Shown: in pieces, positions 27,093-35,905 of the stretch | How the letters are laid out: each line of letters starts with the position of its first letter | Numbering within the stretch: the first letter of the stretch is position 1 | NCBI GenBank assembly: GCA_934098295.1 | Contig: CAKONV010000004.1 | Location: 69,403-133,402 of the forward strand | Source of the DNA: an uncultured Bacilli bacterium | GTDB taxonomy: Bacteria > Bacillota_I > Bacilli_A > ML615J-28 > CAG-313 | Length of the DNA stretch: 64,000 nucleotides | Direction of reading: 5' to 3' | Made by a program: the position numbers and the translations under genes | The notes under the pieces: model-generated | What the model was told of the DNA's origin: nothing | Databases searched by the model: none | Seen by the model: the letters and a program-made list of their open reading frames with translations, nothing else

Positions 27093-28163
27093 TTACCACA
27101 TTATTTCAATTAGATTATCAATATCATTTTTATCAACCCCAATAGATAATAAATATTGATAAGTTTTTTCTTGTAAGCTATTACCATTACAAGCCTTAAT
27201 TACATTTAAATAGTTATTAATAGCAGTAGGCGTACGCATTGATCCAATTTGACCAAAATTTGAAAATAAATAATCGCGGTATAGATCGTCTTCATTAACG
27301 CCTAAAATACTATTAATTAAAAAAGCTACCATACCTGTACGATCGGTTCCAATACTACAATGAAAAAATAACGGATAATTATTTTTATTTCCAAGTATAG
27401 AAAAAACTTGTTTTATTTCATTAGGATTTAATGTTAAACAATTACCATTAGAAACCATTGGGATGGAATAATATTTTACGTTATTACCTAACAAACTATA
27501 ATTTATTCCTCCATTTTCATTATCAACTGTTTTTCTTAAATCAATTTCGGTTTTTACTCCTAGTTTATTAAAAGCATCAATTCCTTTTTCACTAATTAAA
27601 GGGGTAGTCGATTCATCATCATTTAATTTGCTAGTTCTGTAAATTAATCCTTGTTTAGTTCTTTTACCATTAACTAAATAACCACCTAAATCTCTTACAT
27701 TAGTAACACCATCAATATATAAATTACGAATTTTATCATCGATGACTTTAAATTCTTTTAAATTTGAAGATACTGTATCAGTATCGTTAGTTGCAACTAT
27801 CTCCCAATAATATTCTTGAGCAATTTTCAAATTATATACTTCATAAAAGGTTTCATCTACTTTTTCATCACTTACTAAGATTGTTTTTTCCTTATCTTCA
27901 TAAATTTTTATTTCATAAGTAATACTACCATTTAAGGAAGAACAAAATGAAGAATCCCAAGTTAACTTAATGGGAACTGGATAACTAAGTTCTTTTTTGC
28001 CATTAGCGTAAATTGTAGCAAGTTTATAATCGGTTTTTAAGTAATCATTTTGTAAGTTGGTATGAATACTATATTCATTTGTTCCTAATTCTTCTTTTTT
28101 CTTACAACTAAAAGTGGTTGATAAAAGAAGCAACACTAAAATTAAAAAAATAAACCTCTTCAT
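27093..28163 (-). CDS. Secreted lipoprotein tyrosine/lipid phosphatase
   Basis: A 356-residue protein with a lipoprotein signal (FLILVLLLLSTTFSC, lipidated Cys about residue 20) and a fibronectin-III-like domain (about 35-140). A dual-specificity/tyrosine-phosphatase domain (Y_phosphatase3 type) follows, with TNVRDLGGY and the P-loop HCSIGTDRTGM (catalytic Cys, Arg). It is anchored outside the cell and would dephosphorylate phosphotyrosine, phosphoinositide or sugar phosphates. It is co-transcribed with the EEP-fold protein, which lacks a signal peptide. A promoter and a long leader hairpin lie upstream. Confidence 0.85.
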   Translation of the reverse strand: MKRFIFLILVLLLLSTTFSCKKKEELGTNEYSIHTNLQNDYLKTDYKLATIYANGKKELSYPVPIKLTWDSSFCSSLNGSITYEIKIYEDKEKTILVSDEKVDETFYEVYNLKIAQEYYWEIVATNDTDTVSSNLKEFKVIDDKIRNLYIDGVTNVRDLGGYLVNGKRTKQGLIYRTSKLNDDESTTPLISEKGIDAFNKLGVKTEIDLRKTVDNENGGINYSLLGNNVKYYSIPMVSNGNCLTLNPNEIKQVFSILGNKNNYPLFFHCSIGTDRTGMVAFLINSILGVNEDDLYRDYLFSNFGQIGSMRTPTAINNYLNVIKACNGNSLQEKTYQYLLSIGVDKNDIDNLIEIMW

Positions 28164-28203
28164 TCTTATTCTCCTCTTCTTTATTTCTTTTTTTTAGAGA
28201 GTA

Positions 28204-28256
28204 AAAACAAGATAATAACTAAAAAGTGATTAATCTCTTTAATTGTCATCTTGTTT
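28204..28256 (-). promoter_or_regulatory. Leader hairpin upstream of the phosphatase lipoprotein gene
   Basis: The minus transcript forms a long stem (AAACAAGAT with ATCTTGTTT, extending inward with wobble pairs), followed by TTTTTA. It lies between the promoter and the gene, so it may act as an attenuator or stabiliser. No riboswitch class was recognised. Confidence 0.4.
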
Positions 28257-28315
28257 GTAAATTATTAATATAATTTTATTTCCCTCATGTATTATTAATC
28301 ATATAATATACAAAT

Positions 28316-28344
28316 ATTATACACAAAATCTACCAATAAAGCAA
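28316..28344 (-). promoter_or_regulatory. Sigma-A promoter of the phosphatase/EEP operon
   Basis: On the minus strand there is a -35 TTGCTT (28339-28344), a 17-bp spacer ending in TG, and a -10 TATAAT (28316-28321). Confidence 0.75.
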
Positions 28345-28453
28345 ATTTTATGTTATTTTTACATATAATTGGGTATACAATATCAGTTTTACTATCTGTT
28401 ATTACTTATCAATTATTTCCTATATGCATAAATACAAGTATTTCAACATTATA

Positions 28454-29209
28454 TTATTTAGTTTGTTGATTCTTTCGTTTCTTTTCCATATAGATATTCA
28501 GTTTGTGAGCAAGTTTAAAAGCAATGATAACCCAAAAAGCACAAACAGTTATAAAGATTATCCAATCATAAAGTGATTTAAAAGAATCAAAAGGAACAAT
28601 TGCAAAACCAAACACAATTGTAGCTATTCCAACCGCTCTCCCAATAATTACTGATGGTAAAAACCATGATAAACTCATTTTAATCGTTCCCGCAAGCATA
28701 ATTAAAGCATCATCGGGAAACAACGGGAAAACCATCATTAATGGAAAATAAACCGTACTATGTTCTCTTAATAACCGCATTGCGTTATCACAATCTTCTT
28801 TACCTAAAATTTTTTCACATACTTTATAGCCCCCTAAGCGACCGATAAAATACATACAAAAACTAGATAACATTACTCCCATAAAGGATAACAAAAAAGC
28901 CTTTAACGGATTAGTATAAACAAAAGTTGAAAGAACAATGTAAGCCATCGAAACCCCAGGAACAAAACTTAATAGCGAAGTTATTATACATTGTAAAAGA
29001 ATATAAAGCAAATAACCATACCAAGTATTCGTAAATTTACTAAAAATTTCAATGTTAAATTTAATACCAGAATCAAAATATATAACCTTTAAAGCAAACA
29101 GTATCAATACTACCAAAAGACTAATTACTAGTAGCGAAGCTATAGCTAATAACATCTTCAATATTTTACTTTTATATTTAACTAAAAAATCTTTTACACT
29201 ATTATTCAT
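28454..29209 (-). CDS. TVP38/TMEM64 (VTT domain) membrane protein
   Basis: The start is ATG at 29209 (TAGGAA upstream); an ATG at 29230 has no ribosome site. About 251 residues with five or six membrane segments and the VTT/DedA-like motifs FVPGVSMAYIVLSTF and VFPLFPDDALIMLAGTIKMS. The family is related to DedA and eukaryotic VMP1/TMEM41 lipid scramblases, so a role in moving lipids or lipid carriers is possible but not shown. It lies downstream of a Cys-repeat lipoprotein gene (37 bp gap). Confidence 0.85.
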   Translation of the reverse strand: MNNSVKDFLVKYKSKILKMLLAIASLLVISLLVVLILFALKVIYFDSGIKFNIEIFSKFTNTWYGYLLYILLQCIITSLLSFVPGVSMAYIVLSTFVYTNPLKAFLLSFMGVMLSSFCMYFIGRLGGYKVCEKILGKEDCDNAMRLLREHSTVYFPLMMVFPLFPDDALIMLAGTIKMSLSWFLPSVIIGRAVGIATIVFGFAIVPFDSFKSLYDWIIFITVCAFWVIIAFKLAHKLNIYMEKKRKNQQTK

Positions 29210-29246
29210 TTTTATTCCTATTTCTTTCATTAAATTTTTATATTAA

Positions 29247-29999
29247 TTAATAATCTTTCTTTTTATCTATCGTTAAATGTATATGAGATTGTTTTTTAAA
29301 TATTAACAACATTTTTATATCTTTTAAAGATTGGCTAACATTTGTACTACCTTCTTCATCGACAAAGGAGCATCTCTTACATCTTCTAATTTTTTTAGAA
29401 GTTCTATTATCACTATCATTAATCACTTCCCACTCACCAAATAAATGACCTAGGGGTTCTGTTATGATATTTTCAATATATCCGCAATCATGACATTTAT
29501 TTTCTTTTAAACCTGTTTCTGTACAGGTAGCATTTCTTATAACCGTAACAATAAATTTATGCTCAGTCCTAGGAACATAATTTGTTTTTTCTTCTTCTCC
29601 ACATACCGTACATGTATTTATTGTATATCCTTCTTCTGTACATGTAGCAGGAATGATTTTACTAACCATAAATTGATGAGCCAATAATGGTTTAGTAACA
29701 ATATTTTGTTTATCACATATTGAACATTTTTCGGTTAATGAGCCAGCTTTTGTACATGTTGAACTTGTTTCGCTAACTTTAACATAATTATGTCCAAAGC
29801 ATGGAATGGCAATTTTTTCCTCGTATGAACATTTAACACATTTATATATTGTATAGCCGATTTTCTCACAAGTAGGATCAACTATTGATTTTTTATATTC
29901 ATGATTACAAATAAACATTCTTGCGGTAGTAATCGTATTACAACTACTAACCATTATAACTATTATTAGTGCTGCCACTATTATTCCAATTTTTTTCAT
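29247..29999 (-). CDS. Lipoprotein with five Cys-rich zinc-ribbon-like repeats
   Basis: A 250-residue protein with a lipoprotein signal (IIVAALIIVIMVSSC). It carries about five tandem units of some 35-40 residues, each with a pattern close to xTCxxxGYxxxxCxxCxxE: DPTCEKIGYTIYKCVKC, SSTCTKAGSLTEKCSIC, PATCTEEGYTINTCTVC, NATCTETGLKENKCHDC, and a last partial RRCKRCSF. Each unit ends near a His (GHNY, AHQF, EHKF, GHLF), so a zinc-binding ribbon is plausible. Such repeats occur on surface proteins of gut Firmicutes; the function is unknown. The C-terminus is basic. Confidence 0.65.
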   Translation of the reverse strand: MKKIGIIVAALIIVIMVSSCNTITTARMFICNHEYKKSIVDPTCEKIGYTIYKCVKCSYEEKIAIPCFGHNYVKVSETSSTCTKAGSLTEKCSICDKQNIVTKPLLAHQFMVSKIIPATCTEEGYTINTCTVCGEEEKTNYVPRTEHKFIVTVIRNATCTETGLKENKCHDCGYIENIITEPLGHLFGEWEVINDSDNRTSKKIRRCKRCSFVDEEGSTNVSQSLKDIKMLLIFKKQSHIHLTIDKKKDY

Positions 30000-30085
30000 T
30001 TTTTAACTTTTTTAAACTCCGATTTATGTATTATTAGTATACCAAAATGTAGTTAAAAAGTAAAGTATTTCATTCGACAAATTAA

Positions 30086-30126
30086 AATAAAAAAAATGGG
30101 TAAAAATATACTCATTTTTACCATTT
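30086..30126 (-). terminator. Terminator overlapping the DUF2804 stop codon
   Basis: Stem arms 30094-30107 and 30114-30126 (ATTTTTAC with GTAAAAAT core). Seven or more T follow on the minus strand. Confidence 0.8.
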
Positions 30127-31133
30127 ATTATAAACTCTTTCAGCAAATCCCAATTCATCATTAAATTCAATTATTAAGTCTTTTACTTTGATAGTGCCCT
30201 TAAATTTTCCAAAGACTTGATGTTGTTTAGAAGCAATTAATAACACATCTGTGCAATCAACTCTATCGATAATTGGTGTAAAAATTAGATTAATACTTAA
30301 ATCTGAGGAAGTAATTCGCCAAGGTTTTAAGTAGTCCCATTTACCATTGTTTTTAGGAATGTTAAAAAGACAGTCATCTAATTTATAAGCTTTTCCGTTA
30401 CAAAAGACAACATTTTCGCTACCTTTTGTCGTATCACCAAATCCATACCCTAAATTAAAACCTTTTGTTTCTTTTTCATTAACAACGGAAAGAGATGACC
30501 AATACCAAGTATTTTTATAAGTCCATACTCCACGGCCCCAATCTAGGACTCCACTTGCCGAATCAAGGGAATATTCTTTATTTCCAATTTTAAAAAAGCC
30601 TTGGGCAAGCAAACAATTAATCTTTTGATTATAGTAAAAGTGTCCTTTTTTAAAAAATGGTATCGCCACAACAATGCTATCGCTGGCTTTTGGAGTTAAA
30701 ACTATGCGCAAGTAAAATCATCATCATTTATAAATTTAGGATATTTTACTTTAATAGTTCGATACGTTCCATTATTGGTGAATGAAAACAAATAATCTTT
30801 TTTTTGATAGTTTATGCCACCAATTTTTGAACTTTGAGGTAAATTTAATTTACCAAAAGTTAACCAATCAATATGTGATTTCGTTACATACTTTTTATTA
30901 ACAAAATCCAAAAAAGAAACACTAACTAGCGACATATAAGAATTATCGGCAACTGTTAACGCAATACCATAATCATCTTTTAAAATAGCATAGTAATCCC
31001 ATTCTTTAATTCGCCATTTTAGTCCCTTTATTTGCTTTCTATTATATTCCTTTATTAAAGAAAAAGCGTATCCTGCTTGCGATAATTCGCCATTTTCATC
31101 TAATAATTGTCCCTTAGTCAATTCAACATTCAT
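30118..31133 (-). pseudogene. DUF2804 protein gene split by a one-base frameshift
   Basis: Two overlapping reading frames together make one DUF2804 protein. The N-terminal part (from ATG 31133, AGAGGA upstream) runs through WLTFGKLNLPQSSK and ends in FINDDDFTCA at a TAG near 30702. The C-terminal part continues in another frame with RIVLTPKASDSIVV, HFYYNQKINC, GVLDWGRGVWTY, GYGFGDTTKGSEN and QHQVFGKFKG. Restoring one base near 30708 would fuse them into about 338 residues, the normal family length. DUF2804 proteins are widespread and of unknown function. Either a real inactivating deletion or an assembly error; both halves are otherwise well conserved. Confidence 0.8.
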
Positions 31134-31168
31134 TTTTTTCGTTCCTCTCATCAACAAATAATTTTATT

Positions 31169-31950
31169 TTATACTTTTCCTTTTTCAATAGTTTCTTTAA
31201 TAGTCTTATATTTTGCTGATATTTCATAATAGGTATCAGCTATAAAGGAAATATAATTAATGTTATTACCATCATCAATGCTGCTTTTAGCAACTTCTTG
31301 TCCTTCACTAGATGACTAAAACTCTTGTTATTATTAAACTCAGCTATTCCATCAGAAATATTTTGATTTAAATATTTTAAAGAATACAAATTTAGATTAT
31401 AGGAATATAATAAGTTTTTAAAGTTTTATCTTGTTCAATTCTTGATTGCATTCTCTTGGCAAGATTTAATAAATCATCTAAGTTAGAAGGAATTGTATAA
31501 TTGTAATCATTTAAAAGAGCAACATTGTAACAATTAGTATATAACCTTCCTATTGATGGTAATCCATACAGTTTGTTATCAAAAGTCTTCATATTATTAA
31601 TGATTGAAGATTGATATTTACTAACAACTTCCCATCTTTTTAAGTTATATAAATATTTACCATAATTATTAATAGTTGCATAATTATTAAAGACGATCAA
31701 ATCACCATTTAATTTGTTATGAACTAGTTTATAATTTTTGACATTTTCATTTTCAACAGCATCTAACTTAATAGTATAATTACCATTTTGTTCATTGAAA
31801 GCTTCAACTACTAATGATAGTTTATCAACATAATTGTTAGAAAGGCTCATAGTAATTTCAATTTTTTTAGCTTTATCTTTTTTGCATGCCGTAATGACAA
31901 AACTGATAAAAATTATAATTGTTACTAGAGTCGTTTTTTTACAAAATTCA
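31169..31950 (-). pseudogene. Degraded extracellular sugar-binding lipoprotein (ABC solute-binding) gene
   Basis: Remnant of a family 1 solute-binding protein. A lipoprotein signal (TIIIFISFVITAC) is readable just upstream of 31850, but the only ATG (31950) is out of frame across a seven-A run. The middle frame (31392-31850) reads TMSLSNNYVDKLSLVVEAFN and LYGLPSIGRLYTNCYN, typical of sugar-binding proteins, then stops. Two further frame changes are needed to read YNLNLYSLKYLNQNISDGI and SSEGQEVAKSSIDDGN to a stop at 31169. The total, about 250 residues, is far below the usual 420, so an internal deletion is also likely. No permease genes remain nearby. Confidence 0.75.
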
Positions 31951-32105
31951 TAAGTTTAATTTTGCATATCATTCCCAAATTTTATTATTATATTAAACAC
32001 ATATATAATGGCTTATTGTACCACATTTTTTTTAAAAAGTTTAAATTTTACTATTTTTTTACCCATATTATTCATTTGAGAAATGAATTATAAAGATAAA
32101 AAAAG

Positions 32106-32133
32106 AAAAAAAGACTAAAATAGTCTTTTTTTA
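32106..32133. terminator. Bidirectional hairpin with A and T runs
   Basis: A compact stem, AAAAGACTA with TAGTCTTTT, is flanked by A and T runs on both sides. It would terminate in either direction. No intact gene ends near it. Confidence 0.6.
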
Positions 32134-32814
32134 CATTAATACACTTTTCGCCCTTTTAAAATCTATTATAAAAATTACTACAATGATTAGTTATAAATAC
32201 ATGACTAATAATTATTTTAAGTTTTTTAAAAAACTGCAAATCACCAATTACATTTTGCTAATTATCGTCATATTGCTAATTTACTGGAGGTTTTCTAATC
32301 ATTTAATAATTTAAATTATCACTTTTAAACAAATCTTATCTAAAAAAAGAAACTTCAAATCTAGAAATTAATAAAATTGTGCTGCTTTTTATAAATTTCT
32401 AAATCAGTTTATTGTTTTGTTTGTGGTATTATTTATTTTCTTTGTTTCGATTTAGTATTAAAATTTGTTCATTTAGCGAAAGTTTGCGGATAAAAAATCG
32501 ATAAAAGAATAACATTGGAAAGACAAATTACATTATATCTATTTCACCATTAATAATAGAATAACATTTTGTTTAAGTCAAAAACAATTTTTATTGTTAA
32601 TTTTAGAGGAAAGATTTTTTATTTAAAACAAAAATGTTTTAACATAACTTGTCTTTTCAATAATATTCATATTTTGGTAAAAAAGGATTTTATAAATTCT
32701 TCTTTCACCAAATAATCTTAGCAGTAATTTTAGGGAGCAAAATTGAAAAGGATTAGCCTTTTATTTATTTTAATTACTACATAGAATATTTTTTTAGCAT
32801 AATGATTTTTTAAT

Positions 32815-32861
32815 TATAAAAAACCAATATTAGTGGTTAGCAATTGCTAACTGTTAATATT
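32815..32861 (-). terminator. Terminator of the Fe-S protein operon
   Basis: Palindrome GTTAGCAATTGCTAAC (32836-32851) is extended after a three-base internal loop by AATATTA/TAATATT, and the minus strand continues GGTTTTTT. It lies about 45 bp past the stop at 32904. Confidence 0.65.
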
Positions 32862-32903
32862 TTACACTATTTAATTAATTAGTTCAAATAATATGCTCTT
32901 AAC

Positions 32904-33287
32904 TTAACAATTATTATCTCTTTCTAAATCTAATATTCTAAAAAAAAGCGTATTATTGTCCATTTTAGACAACAAAGGATCATTTAAAAGTATTTCAACT
33001 TTTTTTGTTTTATAAGCCTTTAATTTATCGTTTCTTATTTCATTAATGTTGAAATCTTCACTTCTTCCACAAGGAAAAAGACAACTAGCACAATCTGGTA
33101 ACAGTCTATTTTTTAAGTTGGTAATTTTATCAATAAATGAATCTAATTGTTTACCTGCTTTGATGGCCAGTAAACTTTGTTTAATCAATTCATAGTCATC
33201 AATAGTTAATACTACCGAATTATCAGCATCAATGGCTCGAAAAAGGCCTACTATTTTACCTATTAAAATATTTTCTTTTTCATTCAT
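32904..33287 (-). CDS. Small conserved protein with CxxC..PCGR motif beside an Fe-S protein
   Basis: A 127-residue cytosolic protein of mostly helical character. A Cys cluster PDCASCLFPCGRSEDF (near residue 65-80) is followed by a helical C-terminus with another Cys at the end. I do not recognise a named family. The C-x2-C-x3-C spacing suggests metal or Fe-S binding. It starts four bases after the stop of the ferredoxin-like gene, so the two are co-expressed and may work together in electron transfer. Confidence 0.55.
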   Translation of the reverse strand: MNEKENILIGKIVGLFRAIDADNSVVLTIDDYELIKQSLLAIKAGKQLDSFIDKITNLKNRLLPDCASCLFPCGRSEDFNINEIRNDKLKAYKTKKVEILLNDPLLSKMDNNTLFFRILDLERDNNC

Positions 33288-33291
33288 GATA

Positions 33292-33900
33292 CTAATTTAT
33301 CTCTCCTTTCGTAGTTATGGTCTTAACTATAAGTGGTATGTTTTTGCCGGAGTTATTTAAAGCTTTCTTAACGGCTACTTCTAGACCACTACAACAAGGA
33401 ACTTCCATTTTAACAAGTGTAATTGTGAAAATATCATTATAGATCAATATTTCTTCAAGAGTTTTACTGTAATCATAATTATCAAGCTTAGGACAGCCGA
33501 TGAGAGGTACTTTTCCAATCATAAAATCTTTATGAAAGTTGGTATAGGTATAGGCAGTACAATCAGCCGCTACTAAAATATTAGCGTTATTTAGAAAAGG
33601 AGCTCTTGGTGAAATTAGTTTTAATTGATGGGGCCATGAATGTTGTTTTTCTAATATTTGTTTTTGAGCTCGATGTTCTTCGGTCTTTTCTAAATCATAA
33701 TCTAAAGCTTCTTTTTCAGTAATTTTAATAGCTCCCGTAGGACAATGGGGAAGGCAGTCGCCAAGTCCATCACAATATATACTACTAGAAAGTTTAGCTT
33801 TACCATTCTCAAGTATTAAGGCTTGTTCATGGCATGCGTTAATACAAAGCATGCAACCAATACATTTTTCGGTTATTATTTCAACTATTTTTCTTATCAT
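33292..33900 (-). CDS. 4Fe-4S dicluster ferredoxin-like protein
   Basis: A 202-residue protein. The N-terminal 60 residues hold two 4Fe-4S motifs: CIGCMLCINACHEQAL and the modified CDGLGDCLPHCPTGAI. A conserved C-terminal domain contains SPRAPFLNNANILVAADCTAY, IGCPKLDNYDY and MEVPCCSGLE, cysteine positions that could hold another cofactor. Such proteins are common in strict anaerobes, often next to hybrid-cluster or redox-stress genes, and carry electrons in the cytosol. It is the first gene of a two-gene unit. The stop codon is TAG, uncommon in this window. Confidence 0.82.
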   Translation of the reverse strand: MIRKIVEIITEKCIGCMLCINACHEQALILENGKAKLSSSIYCDGLGDCLPHCPTGAIKITEKEALDYDLEKTEEHRAQKQILEKQHSWPHQLKLISPRAPFLNNANILVAADCTAYTYTNFHKDFMIGKVPLIGCPKLDNYDYSKTLEEILIYNDIFTITLVKMEVPCCSGLEVAVKKALNNSGKNIPLIVKTITTKGEIN

Positions 33901-33991
33901 TATATTTTTCCTCTTTTTTATATATTATCATATTTTATTAAGTTTTTCCTTTTTTTTGAATTTTTTATCTAAAATTAATAAATATTATTTC

Positions 33992-34020
33992 TTGAAATAG
34001 AAATCAAAAAGTAGTAAAAT
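33992..34020 (+). promoter_or_regulatory. Sigma-A promoter of the small membrane protein gene
   Basis: A -35 TTGAAA (33992-33997), 17-bp spacer and -10 TAAAAT (34015-34020), about 50 bp upstream of the ATG. Confidence 0.65.
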
Positions 34021-34070
34021 ATATACAGGTTATCATATATAATCTAATATTTTCAAGGAGGAAAGTAAAA

Positions 34071-34301
34071 ATGATTAAATGGTTCAATAAACAAAGTCGC
34101 TTACTACAAATTTTATTGTTAGTTATTCCGGGCTTAAATTACTTTGTGGAATTAATTCTTAGATGGGAGCAATTTTTAAAGAAAAAAGATTTTTTAACAT
34201 TAATTATCGCAATCTTATCGACAGTAGCATTAGGTATACTTTTAGGTTACGTTGATTGTATTGTTTTAATTCTTACTGGAAAATTATTCCTTGCTGACTA
34301 A
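34071..34301 (+). CDS. Small two-helix membrane protein
   Basis: A 76-residue protein with an AAGGAGGAAAG ribosome site. Two hydrophobic helices (about 12-30 and 42-70) are separated by a basic loop (RWEQFLKKKD). It is one of the few plus-strand genes and is complete, with its own promoter and a strong terminator, so it is almost surely expressed. The family is not recognised and the function is unknown. Confidence 0.7.
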   Translation: MIKWFNKQSRLLQILLLVIPGLNYFVELILRWEQFLKKKDFLTLIIAILSTVALGILLGYVDCIVLILTGKLFLAD

Positions 34302-34316
34302 TATCAAATATTATTT

Positions 34317-34350
34317 AATACTAATAAACATGTTTATTAGTATTTTTTTA
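34317..34350 (+). terminator. Strong terminator of the small membrane protein gene
   Basis: A 28-base perfect palindrome (AATACTAATAAACA arm) followed by a run of T on the plus strand. It overlaps the stop codon of the convergent prepilin peptidase gene. Confidence 0.9.
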
Positions 34351-34905
34351 TATTAGCATAAGCAAATAAGAAATTACAATCTCAGGACCAAAGGGAAATT
34401 GTCCCTTTTTTTTAATATTAATAATAATTCCTAAAATGCTAGCTGTTAAAAGCATGAAAACAACTTCCATTATTTGTTTGTCAATGGCTAAGACAAATAA
34501 TAATTTTAAATCTCCAAAACCAATTAATTCTTTTTTCATAGTAAAACTAATTAAAAAGAATATAAAACTATAAATTACAACGATAATTATGCCACTAAAT
34601 TTGATTTTTTCTGAGTATAATAAACAATTACTAAATACCTTTAAAGATTGTAAAATTAAAATACTAATAACGGATAAATCTGGAATCCACATCTCTTTTT
34701 TATCAACAATAAAAACAAGAATTAAAAAACTATTAATTAATAGGTTTAACACTAATAAAATAGTGTTTTTTTCTTTTAATAGATAATAAAAGTTAAATAA
34801 GAAAAATATAAAAATAATTAAACAATCCGTTTTATTTAAACGTACATATTTTTTTAAAATATATAGACTTAATAATAATGTTAGCAAAATATAAATAATT
34901 CTCAT
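34348..34905 (-). CDS. Prepilin peptidase-like (A24) membrane aspartyl protease, no methylase domain
   Basis: A 185-residue polytopic protein with the two aspartates of A24 peptidases: VDKKEMWIPD and the GFGDLKL motif (GxGD), plus FPFGPEIVISYLL near the C-terminus. The family cleaves the leader of type IV prepilin-like proteins at the cytosolic membrane face. The N-terminal methyltransferase domain of full PilD/ComC is absent. No prepilin, PilB or PilC gene is in the window, so its substrates lie elsewhere. The start has a weak ribosome site. Confidence 0.8.
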   Translation of the reverse strand: MRIIYILLTLLLSLYILKKYVRLNKTDCLIIFIFFLFNFYYLLKEKNTILLVLNLLINSFLILVFIVDKKEMWIPDLSVISILILQSLKVFSNCLLYSEKIKFSGIIIVVIYSFIFFLISFTMKKELIGFGDLKLLFVLAIDKQIMEVVFMLLTASILGIIINIKKKGQFPFGPEIVISYLLMLI

Positions 34906-34996
34906 ATCTATATTTTATCATAAGCATTAACGAAAGCAATACCTATATTTTTTATATATTTTTACTATTTTTTTAACTTATTTAATAGAATTGTGT

Positions 34997-35002
34997 TATA
35001 AT
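34997..35002 (+). promoter_or_regulatory. -10 element upstream of the MBL-fold gene
   Basis: A TATAAT about 60 bp upstream of the MBL-fold start. The -35 region is poor. Confidence 0.4.
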
Positions 35003-35064
35003 TTAGGTAATCTTAAGAAAGGCAAGAATAATATAAGCATTTATTTTATATTATTAAAGATAAA

Positions 35065-35868
35065 ATGGATTTAAAAGTAATACACCCATTTCCATATCTA
35101 TATCATTTTAGAGATCCACAAGGAGTATGTTTTTCCCTTCTTATTGGAAGTAAAAAAGCTTTAGTAATTGACTGTGGATATGGAATATTTGACACTAAAG
35201 AAATAATTGAACCATTAATTAAGGTACCTTATGAGGTAATTTGTACGCATGGGCATATGGATCACACAGCCGGTTTTTTTAGATTTAATCAAGTTTATAT
35301 TCCAAAAAATGATTTAAACTTATTTTATGAACATAATCAAAAAGAAAAAAGACTAGATAACCTAAAAAGTGCTATAGAATTAGGATTGATTGATGAAAGT
35401 TATGATAAGGATTCTTATCTTGATGTAAATTTCAATAATATTAAAACAATTGAAGTAGGGACTATTATTGATCTAGGAAATCTTCATGTTGAAATAATTA
35501 ACATGGAAGGACACACAAAAGGCTCAATTGGTTTACTAGTTAGGGAAGAAAGACTTCTTTTCACTGGTGATGCCGCTATTGCGATGGTTTGGCTATTTTT
35601 AAAGGAATCTACAACCGTAAAAACCTACATTTCTATGTTAAAAAGAGTAAAACTATTGGAATTTGACAAATTTATTACTGGGCATTTGATGCAAGTTTAT
35701 GATAAAAAATATTTTGATTACTACATCGAGGTTGCAAGTATAGCTAACGTTGATAATTCTAAAAAAGTTTGTTTCAAAAATTTTTATTTTCCCAACTCTT
35801 ATCAATATAGTAAACAATATGGTAATGATACCATTGGCATTTGTTTTCGCGATGATAATTTAGAATAA
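35065..35868 (+). CDS. Metallo-beta-lactamase-fold hydrolase
   Basis: A 267-residue cytosolic protein with the metal site THGHMDHTAGF (HxHxDH, near residue 61), GHTKGSIGLLV, and a GDAA Asp, then a later GH (TGHLM). These are the Zn/Fe ligands of the MBL fold (glyoxalase II/YcbL-like hydrolases). The substrate is not predictable. Length is typical. Plus strand, monocistronic. The ATG is given by the reading frame; its ribosome site is weak. Confidence 0.85.
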   Translation: MDLKVIHPFPYLYHFRDPQGVCFSLLIGSKKALVIDCGYGIFDTKEIIEPLIKVPYEVICTHGHMDHTAGFFRFNQVYIPKNDLNLFYEHNQKEKRLDNLKSAIELGLIDESYDKDSYLDVNFNNIKTIEVGTIIDLGNLHVEIINMEGHTKGSIGLLVREERLLFTGDAAIAMVWLFLKESTTVKTYISMLKRVKLLEFDKFITGHLMQVYDKKYFDYYIEVASIANVDNSKKVCFKNFYFPNSYQYSKQYGNDTIGICFRDDNLE

Positions 35869-35903
35869 AAAGTTGATATCTTTTAAAAAGGTATCAACTT
35901 TTT
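35867..35903. terminator. Bidirectional terminator between convergent genes
   Basis: Arms AAAAAGTTGATA and TATCAACTTTTT (35867-35903 overall) with T runs on both strands. It serves the plus-strand MBL gene and the minus-strand MATE gene. Confidence 0.88.
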
Positions 35904-35905
35904 AT

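Larger units (their letters stand above)
31951..32903 (-). other. Gene-free, very AT-rich decayed stretch
   Basis: About 950 bases with no convincing coding region on either strand. It holds a possible relic promoter of the solute-binding gene, a bidirectional hairpin (32106-32133) and a promoter-like pair on the minus strand (TTGACT 32576-32581, 17-bp spacer, TATTAT 32553-32558) that drives no recognisable gene. It also has an imperfect inverted repeat (AATAACATTGGAAAGACAA near 32508 versus TTGTCTTTTCAATAATATT near 32650), and the terminator of the next operon. It looks like the residue of deleted genes. Confidence 0.6.

Noticed and set aside
32836..32851. 16-base perfect palindrome GTTAGCAATTGCTAAC as an operator
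   Set aside because: It sits just past a gene end, is extended by further pairing and followed by T; better explained as a terminator.
31951..32903. Transposon or MITE in the gene-free stretch
   Set aside because: The inverted repeat is imperfect and short, with no transposase remnant or target duplication that I could see.
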